Positions 58,487-64,000 of a stretch of DNA of 64,000 nt are shown here, in pieces. How positions within the stretch are numbered: position 1 is the stretch's first letter; the number at the start of each line of letters is the position of its first letter. A program made the translations under genes and the position numbers. The DNA lies in contig NZ_CP116383.1 in NCBI RefSeq assembly GCF_028201475.1, forward strand, positions 62,001 to 126,000. The letters are read 5' to 3'. This DNA is from Vibrio sp. SCSIO 43137. GTDB taxonomy: Bacteria; Pseudomonadota; Gammaproteobacteria; Enterobacterales; Vibrionaceae. The notes beneath the pieces were generated by a model. The model did not search any database. It saw only the letters and a list, made by a program, of their open reading frames with translations, and was not told the DNA's origin.

Positions 58487-59253
58487 AAGATTTATTAGAG
58501 GATAAAAAAATTGTAATAGCCGGAGCTGGAGGGCTGCTTGGAGCTCGTTTGGTTTCTGCTGCTCTTAAGCAAAAAGCAACGGTTATAGCCGCGGATATTA
58601 ACCCTACATTGATGCAAGAACGGCTGAAGGCGTTAGGTGTTGATTTGAGTGACAATCAACTTGTCATTGAAGAGCTTGATGTAACAAGTGAAGAGAGCGT
58701 AAAGCAGTTCTTTACTAAACATGACAGCTTAGATGGGGCTGTTAATGCAACTTACCCAAGAAATAAGAAGTACGGCGCCCATTTTTTTGATGTGACGCTA
58801 GAGAGTTTTAATGAAAACTTATCGTTACATCTGGGAAGTGCTTTTCTGTTTACTCAGCAGTGTGCAGCGAGTTTTAAACAGACACCATCACCTTTTTCCC
58901 TGGTAAACATATCTTCAATATATGGTGTGGTAGCACCGAAATTTGATATTTATGATAACACTCCAATGACAATGCCGGTTGAATATGCAGCCATAAAATC
59001 TGCCATTATTCATTTAAACAAGTACGCAGCAGCCTACGTAAACGATAGCCGGTTTAGGGTGAATTGTGTTAGCCCCGGTGGGATATTCGATTTTCAGCCA
59101 GATGACTTCCTGAAGGCCTATAAAAAGAATACCCATGGCGAGGGTATGCTGGATGTAGAAGAGGTTATTGGCTCAGTACTCTTTCTTCTCTCAGAGCAAT
59201 CTAAATATGTCACTGGTCAAAACATCATTGTGGATGATGGGTTTAGCTTGTGA
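58483..59253 (+). CDS. ptmA: short-chain dehydrogenase/reductase, PtmA-like
   Basis: The 256-residue SDR protein has a GAGGLLGARL nucleotide loop near residue 14, an NISSIYG catalytic Ser segment, YAAIKS as the YxxxK motif near residue 167, and VNCVSPGG. PtmA proteins are regular members of legionaminic acid clusters, thought to act in the amino-sugar supply with PtmF. It closes the nonulosonate operon; a 136-base gap follows. Confidence 0.8.
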   Translation: MKDLLEDKKIVIAGAGGLLGARLVSAALKQKATVIAADINPTLMQERLKALGVDLSDNQLVIEELDVTSEESVKQFFTKHDSLDGAVNATYPRNKKYGAHFFDVTLESFNENLSLHLGSAFLFTQQCAASFKQTPSPFSLVNISSIYGVVAPKFDIYDNTPMTMPVEYAAIKSAIIHLNKYAAAYVNDSRFRVNCVSPGGIFDFQPDDFLKAYKKNTHGEGMLDVEEVIGSVLFLLSEQSKYVTGQNIIVDDGFSL

Positions 59254-59279
59254 GGAACGGTTTTATTGGTTAACTTTTT

Positions 59280-59308
59280 TTTATTGAGTGGCCGTGATCT
59301 GGTATATT
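59280..59308 (+). promoter_or_regulatory. possible promoter before the ACP-LuxEC operon
   Basis: TATATT at 59303-59308 is preceded by TTTATT at a 17-base spacing, a weak sigma-70 match, in the only sizeable gap in this part of the locus. Independent transcription of the downstream genes is possible but unproven. Confidence 0.3.
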
Positions 59309-59389
59309 CCTTGCCTTTCGTGATGATTGAATAGTACTTAATGTTAGTAACACTTAAGATACGAACTAGAGTTTAGTGGAGATAACTAT

Positions 59390-59623
59390 ATGAAAACAAA
59401 AGCTGCGGTTAAAGCACTAATTGCTGATATTTTGAAAGTATCTGTTGAAAAAATTGATGATGAACTTGCGATTGGTGATATACCAGAATGGGATTCTTTA
59501 GCACATATGAGAATTATTGCAGCGTTAGAGTCTGAGTTAGGTGTGGTTTTGGATATTGAGCAAACATTAGAAATTGAAGATGTTGAAGATATTGTTGATG
59601 CAGTAATGAGTACTGAATCATAG
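59390..59623 (+). CDS. dedicated acyl carrier protein
   Basis: The 77-residue acidic four-helix protein has the phosphopantetheine attachment motif EWDSLAHM, with the modified Ser at residue 36. It is too different from the fatty-acid AcpP (no DSLDTVE) to be the housekeeping carrier. The next gene is an acyl ligase that could load it, and two further genes act on acyl groups, so it is likely a private carrier for this pathway. GGAG precedes the start. Confidence 0.88.
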   Translation: MKTKAAVKALIADILKVSVEKIDDELAIGDIPEWDSLAHMRIIAALESELGVVLDIEQTLEIEDVEDIVDAVMSTES

Positions 59624-59630
59624 GCTTATT

Positions 59631-61070
59631 ATGTCAATATTTACGAAACTAGTTTTCCACTCAAAGATCCAAGGCCAAAAAACCGCTGTGATCGATAATG
59701 GAGATGAGTATTCTTATTCTCGGTTAGTTGAGGATATAGGAAAAACTGCTTTAAAATTAAAAGAGTTAAACGTTCAGCCCAGGGATCGTGTTTTAGTTAC
59801 TTCTAGTAATGACTATGCATTTGTAGTTACTTACTTCGCTGTAAGCTCTGTTGAAGCAATATTTGTAAATTTGGCACAAGATGTAAGTGCTGAGCATAAG
59901 CAATATGTCCGTGATAAGTCTCAACCTATTATTCAGATAGATAGTTGCAAAGAGTTTCTGGAAGAGGTCTCAACCACTGTTAGCATAGATGAGCAAATAG
60001 AACTAGAGGTAGATGACTCGGATGTTGCGGAGTTAGTATTTACTAGTGGAACCACGGGAGAGCCTAAAGGTGTATCGCTAACCAACGGACAAATTGAGAA
60101 GGCAACACGACATATTGTAGAGCAGGTTAAAAATACCAGTGAAGATGTTGAACTTCTATTAATGCCTCTAAGTCATTCTTTTGGAATGGGACGACTAAGA
60201 AGTGTTCTATATGTTGGTAGTACATTAGTTATTGGTTACCCGTTGCAGAGGTTAAAAAGGGTCTTTCAAGCTATAGAACGCTACCATGTAACAGGGTTGG
60301 GGCTGGTCCCCTCTGCCTGGTCTTTCATTACCAGTGTATCTAAAAACTTAATTACCAAGTTTGCTGACCAGATTAGATATATTGAGTTTGGGAGTGCTTA
60401 CTTATCTATAGAAAACAAAAGATTACTTACTGATTGGTTCCCGAAGACCCATATTGTAATGCATTATGGACTTACAGAAGTTTCTAGAGCTCTTTTTATT
60501 CACTTCCATACAGATAACCTTGAATCTATTGGCCGCTTATCTCGCGGGGCTGATGTAAAAGTATTATCTGAGAATGGGCGGTTTGCTAAAGAGGGTGAGG
60601 TAGGCGAGATAGTACTTAAGTCCACCTGGATGATGTCTGCTTATTACCAAAATAATAGCTTAACTAATAGTAGCTTTGTTGATGGCTATTTTCGGACAGG
60701 AGACTTAGGGCGATTAAAAGGTGAGTATTTATTTCTCGAAGGTCGATTAAAAGAGATTATTAATGTCGGAGGGAAAAAAGTCAGCCCTTATCAAGTGGAA
60801 GAGACTCTACTTAAGAGCCCTTATGTTAAAGAATGTGCATGTGTTGCTCTGCCTGACTTACTTATGGGAGAAGTTGTACAGGCATTCATAGTTTTAGATA
60901 GCACCGCAGAAAGTTCAATAGAGCAAGCTATAGAATCTCTAAAAGAGCTTGTTGCAGAGCTTTTACCTGTGCATATGCGTCCACAAAAATATCAGCCAGT
61001 AGCTAATCTGCCCAAAACTTCATCGGGAAAAATCCAGCGATTAAAGCTATTGACTAAAGAGGTTTACTGA
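59631..61070 (+). CDS. AMP-forming acyl ligase (acyl-ACP/CoA synthetase-like)
   Basis: The 479-residue ANL-superfamily enzyme has the phosphate loop LVFTSGTTGEPKGVSLTN near residue 135, MHYGLTEVSR, DGYFRTGDLGRLKGEYLF and the C-terminal catalytic Lys in PKTSSGKIQRLK. It should activate a carboxylic acid with ATP and hand it to CoA or, given the gene seven bases upstream, to the carrier protein. At under 500 residues it is shorter than long-chain acyl-CoA synthetases. Substrate unknown. Confidence 0.85.
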   Translation: MSIFTKLVFHSKIQGQKTAVIDNGDEYSYSRLVEDIGKTALKLKELNVQPRDRVLVTSSNDYAFVVTYFAVSSVEAIFVNLAQDVSAEHKQYVRDKSQPIIQIDSCKEFLEEVSTTVSIDEQIELEVDDSDVAELVFTSGTTGEPKGVSLTNGQIEKATRHIVEQVKNTSEDVELLLMPLSHSFGMGRLRSVLYVGSTLVIGYPLQRLKRVFQAIERYHVTGLGLVPSAWSFITSVSKNLITKFADQIRYIEFGSAYLSIENKRLLTDWFPKTHIVMHYGLTEVSRALFIHFHTDNLESIGRLSRGADVKVLSENGRFAKEGEVGEIVLKSTWMMSAYYQNNSLTNSSFVDGYFRTGDLGRLKGEYLFLEGRLKEIINVGGKKVSPYQVEETLLKSPYVKECACVALPDLLMGEVVQAFIVLDSTAESSIEQAIESLKELVAELLPVHMRPQKYQPVANLPKTSSGKIQRLKLLTKEVY

Positions 61071-61071
61071 A

Positions 61072-62199
61072 ATGTTAAAGCTTAGGTTTCCATTGCCTGT
61101 ATTTCGAAGTGCAAAAGAGATAGTGAATGGTCAAAATGCAAGAATGGCACTTAAAGGGTTGGTCGCGAATAGAGTCGCTCTCATTGTTAGTTCTGCTTTT
61201 AAGCGTTCTAGTTATTGTGAACAACTGGAAAGATTGATTAATGCCGATAGCGTTTTATTGATTGAAAAATCATGGGATGGAGAACCTTCGGTTGAAAGCT
61301 TATCTGGCGTGCTATGTAAGCTGGAAAAGTTCCAACCAGACTATATATTAGCATTAGGTGGCGGTTCCGTAATTGATGGTGCAAAACTAGCGTGGCTATT
61401 GTATGAACATCCAACATTGAGCAACGAACAGTTATTTAGACCGTTCTCTTTGCCATCTCTGAGAGGCAAAGCAAAGTTTGCTGCAATTCCTACGACCGTT
61501 GGGGCTGGTTCAGAAGTTTCTTCGGCGGCGGTTATGTTAGATACAAGCTCTTCCAGTAAAAAAGCAGTAGTAACGCATGAGTTTATTCCAGACTTAGTCA
61601 TTTTGGATCCGGAACTAGTACAGGAAGTCTCTCACAACATATTAAAAACTACAGTTGCAGATGCTCTCTCTCATGCAGTAGAGGGTTATGTCTCACAAAT
61701 AAATCACCCATTGATGGATAGCTTTGCTGAAAAAGCAGTCGAAATTGTAGCCAGTTATATTGACTGCTTTGATGATGAGTCATGGGATTTAGCTATGATT
61801 GCAGACTTGCAATATGCATCTATGCTGGCTGGGTGGGTACAAAACCACAAAATAGTAGGCTTATCTCACGCGATTGCTCATCAACTTGGAAGCTTGGAAA
61901 TTGGGCATGGCTTAGCTAACGGTTTGTTAATGCCTGAAGTTATTAGCTTCAATGCTGGAAAAGATAAAGAAACAGCCAAGAAATACCAAAAATTGTGTAG
62001 TAAAGCATCTATAGAAAACGTATCTCAGCTTAGAGATATTTTTAAGAAGTTAACTAAGGGGCAGTATGATTCTAAATGCTTAAGTGAGGCAGATTTAGAA
62101 CGTATTGCAACTGGAGCACTGCTTGACCCTGCTGCAAAGTCTAATCCTGTTACATTTAGTGAAATAGATGTCAAAGAGATTGTTATCAAATGCCTATAA
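61072..62199 (+). CDS. iron-containing alcohol dehydrogenase
   Basis: The 375-residue protein belongs to the group III metal-dependent alcohol dehydrogenases. It has the NAD site ALGGGSVIDGAK near residue 97, TTVGAGSEVS, and metal ligands in DALSHAVEGY, GLSHAIAHQ and IGHGLANGLLMP. It likely reduces an aldehyde (or oxidises an alcohol) linked to the following LuxC-type reductase. It begins one base after the ligase stop and overlaps the next gene by ten bases. Confidence 0.9.
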   Translation: MLKLRFPLPVFRSAKEIVNGQNARMALKGLVANRVALIVSSAFKRSSYCEQLERLINADSVLLIEKSWDGEPSVESLSGVLCKLEKFQPDYILALGGGSVIDGAKLAWLLYEHPTLSNEQLFRPFSLPSLRGKAKFAAIPTTVGAGSEVSSAAVMLDTSSSSKKAVVTHEFIPDLVILDPELVQEVSHNILKTTVADALSHAVEGYVSQINHPLMDSFAEKAVEIVASYIDCFDDESWDLAMIADLQYASMLAGWVQNHKIVGLSHAIAHQLGSLEIGHGLANGLLMPEVISFNAGKDKETAKKYQKLCSKASIENVSQLRDIFKKLTKGQYDSKCLSEADLERIATGALLDPAAKSNPVTFSEIDVKEIVIKCL

Positions 62200-64000
62200 A
62201 AAGTGATTCAGAGCAAGAACTATTATCGGTTTTGGATGCTCGTCCATATCAACTATCTGATAAGCAAAAGTCAAAGTTGTTTAAGTCTAACTTACTTAAA
62301 GAGTTAAATCATCATTATAAAAATAATGAGTTATATAGAAAATTCTGCAAGAAACATCTATTTGAACCGGCTACCTTTTCTGGTGAACTTACTGATATTC
62401 CTGCTATCCCTGTACATATATTTAAAGCTTTAGGACACAAGTTATCTTCGGTTAGCCCTGAGTTAATCAAAACTACATTACAGTCTTCTGCAACGAGTGG
62501 AGTCCCTAGTACCGTTCTTTTAGACAAGATTACATCTCGGCGACAAATTAAAGCTATGGCGAGAGTGCTGCAAGAAGTATTAGGGTCAAAACGTCGCCCG
62601 TTTTGTGTCATGGATATAGATCCAGCAAGCCCTAATGCGGTTAATTTAGGCGCTAGAATTGCGGCAGTGAAAGGTTACTTAAATTTTGCCTCATCCTCTG
62701 ACTATTTTATAGATGCTAATAGCCCAACGGCTCCATTAGAGTTTTTGCAGCAAAAATTCATAGAGTATTTGGAAAATCTAAAGTCAGATGAGCCAGTGGT
62801 TATATTTGGCTTTACTTTTGTTTTGTACCATTCAGTTTTCAAAGTACTAAAAGAGCGGAATATAAGTTTTCAGCTTCCTATTGGTTCTCAAGTTATCCAT
62901 ATAGGAGGATGGAAAAAACTAGAGTCTGAAAAAGTCAGTAAAGAAATTTTTAATAGTGATATTGCCGGGGTACTTGGTATTCCAGCGGAAAATGTTATTG
63001 ATATTTATGGCTTTACTGAACAGATGGGGCTTAATTACCCAGATTGTAAAGCTGGCTGGAAGCATGTTCATGCTTATTCAGATGTAATTATTCGAGATGA
63101 AAGCGATCTCAGTGTCTGTCCTAATGGTCAGAGTGGACTGTTAGAGTTTATTAGTCCATTGCAACACTCCTACCCTGGTAACGTTGTTCTTACAGATGAT
63201 TTAGGCGTAATTGAAGAAGGTCAATGCAACTGCGGTAGAAAAGGAAAGCGCTTTAAAGTCATTGGGCGAGCTAAAAAAGCTGAAGTCCGTGGTTGTGGTG
63301 ATGTAATGTCGGAAAAAGTTAGTTCAGTTAGCAATAAACGCAAGCTGAGTGAAACTGAGAGTATGATAATTTATCATTCGCCCATTGATGTTGATTATAG
63401 CTTGCATCCTACGGAACAACTGAAGCAAATTTTTGCGGCTCTAGAACAGAAAAAGAACTGGCTGTCGGAGCAGCCATTAGAAGCCTTAATAGGGCTAATT
63501 GACACTGCAAGGGAGCGTTGGGCTGATGACACTGCATTGGATAGCTTTCGAAGCAATGGATTAAACTTCTTAATAGAGTGGAGTGAGCCTTCTCGACTGA
63601 AAGCGTTGTTAGATAGTTCATTACATGGGCGTCGTGGGCATTTAGATTCTTTTTTGCCTAGAAAAGATATTAGCAGTAGCTCCCTTAAAGCATTACCAAG
63701 AGGTACAGTTGCACACTGGTTATCGGGAAATGTTCCTCTACTGGGCATGTTTGCGCTTATACAAAGCATTGTGTGCAAGAACACTAATATTCTTAAAGTT
63801 TCTGCTGATGAGTCTCAAGCGTTACCAGCTCTCCTTAAGACTTTTAAAGATATAAGCTATACGTCTCCTGGTGGCTATACTATTTTTGGCAATGATCTCC
63901 TTGAATCAATAGCTGTTGTGTATTTCGACCGTCATCAAATAAAAACTGCTGAGTGTTTTTCTGGGCATGCCGATGTCAGAATTGCGTGGGGCGGACGTGA
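62190..64000 (+). CDS. LuxE-LuxC fusion: acyl-protein synthetase/acyl reductase, 3' end outside window
   Basis: One frame stays open from the ATG at 62190 to base 64000 (603 residues so far). Residues 1 to about 380 resemble LuxE: QSSATSGVPST near residue 95, DIYGFTEQMG near 273, and Cys369 in EVRGCGDV, where LuxE carries its acylated cysteine. From about residue 395 it resembles LuxC: LPRGTVAHWLSGNVPLLGMF near residue 502, CKNTNILKVS, and RIAWGGR at the edge. The predicted job is to activate an acyl group and reduce it to an aldehyde. The LuxC catalytic Cys lies beyond the window. Confidence 0.8.
   Translation, partial: MPIKSDSEQELLSVLDARPYQLSDKQKSKLFKSNLLKELNHHYKNNELYRKFCKKHLFEPATFSGELTDIPAIPVHIFKALGHKLSSVSPELIKTTLQSSATSGVPSTVLLDKITSRRQIKAMARVLQEVLGSKRRPFCVMDIDPASPNAVNLGARIAAVKGYLNFASSSDYFIDANSPTAPLEFLQQKFIEYLENLKSDEPVVIFGFTFVLYHSVFKVLKERNISFQLPIGSQVIHIGGWKKLESEKVSKEIFNSDIAGVLGIPAENVIDIYGFTEQMGLNYPDCKAGWKHVHAYSDVIIRDESDLSVCPNGQSGLLEFISPLQHSYPGNVVLTDDLGVIEEGQCNCGRKGKRFKVIGRAKKAEVRGCGDVMSEKVSSVSNKRKLSETESMIIYHSPIDVDYSLHPTEQLKQIFAALEQKKNWLSEQPLEALIGLIDTARERWADDTALDSFRSNGLNFLIEWSEPSRLKALLDSSLHGRRGHLDSFLPRKDISSSSLKALPRGTVAHWLSGNVPLLGMFALIQSIVCKNTNILKVSADESQALPALLKTFKDISYTSPGGYTIFGNDLLESIAVVYFDRHQIKTAECFSGHADVRIAWGGR

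Noticed and set aside
42900..59253. JUMPstart/ops element for RfaH control of the polysaccharide genes
   Set aside because: I looked for GGCGGTAG-type sequences before the LPS and legionaminic genes and saw none in the intergenic stretches.
59390..64000. A bioluminescence (lux) operon
   Set aside because: LuxE- and LuxC-like domains are present, but there is no luciferase luxA or luxB nearby, the domains are fused, and the neighbours are polysaccharide genes.

Overview
The window is a chromosomal segment from a member of the Vibrionaceae, most likely a Vibrio. The basis is gene order: hslR-hslO-pckA beside a gspC-N type II secretion operon followed by nudE, cysQ, nfuA, comF and bioH; then trmH-spoT-rpoZ-gmk-yicC facing rph-pyrE; then slmA, coaBC, radC, rpmBG, mutM, coaD and an LPS core cluster. 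Base composition is moderate, and becomes visibly AT-richer in the surface-polysaccharide genes at the right end. No tRNA, rRNA, CRISPR array, prophage or intact insertion sequence was seen.

Layout. 1-5 kb: a cut-off AsmA-family gene, pckA, hslO and hslR, all on the minus strand. 5.2-16.5 kb: a complete, tightly overlapping gspC-D-E-F-G-H-I-J-K-L-M-N operon. 16.7-20.4 kb: nudE, cysQ, nfuA, a comF-type phosphoribosyltransferase and bioH. 20.5-23.6 kb: an unknown gene, a short inverted-repeat (MITE-like) element, and tex. 23.8-25.7 kb: a SigZ-like sigma factor, a permease and a small CxxC protein, apparently one functional unit. 25.8-32.5 kb: xanP with a PurR-box promoter, then trmH, spoT, rpoZ, gmk and yicC. 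recG, expected next to trmH, is missing. 32.6-38.9 kb: rph-pyrE with a candidate attenuator, a lipid A acyltransferase, slmA, coaBC, radC and rpmB-rpmG. 39-50.3 kb: mutM, a LTA-synthase-like membrane transferase, coaD, inner-core LPS glycosyltransferases, dgkA, the Kdo kinase kdkA, a YejM-like sulfatase-fold protein and a glycosyltransferase.

50.5-59.25 kb: a nine-gene operon for CMP-legionaminic acid (a sialic-acid-like nonulosonate) by the GDP-sugar route: legB, legC, legG, legI, legH, ptmE, a Gfo/Idh dehydrogenase, legF and a ptmA-like SDR. Nearly every step has a candidate enzyme here.

59.39-64 kb, running off the end: the most unusual part. An acyl carrier protein, an AMP-forming acyl ligase, an iron-type alcohol dehydrogenase, and one long reading frame joining a LuxE-like acyl-protein synthetase to a LuxC-like acyl reductase. 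Read together they look like a pathway that activates a carboxylic acid on a private carrier protein and reduces it to an aldehyde or alcohol. It uses bioluminescence-type enzymes but sits in a polysaccharide locus with no luciferase gene in view. Its substrate and product cannot be read from the sequence.
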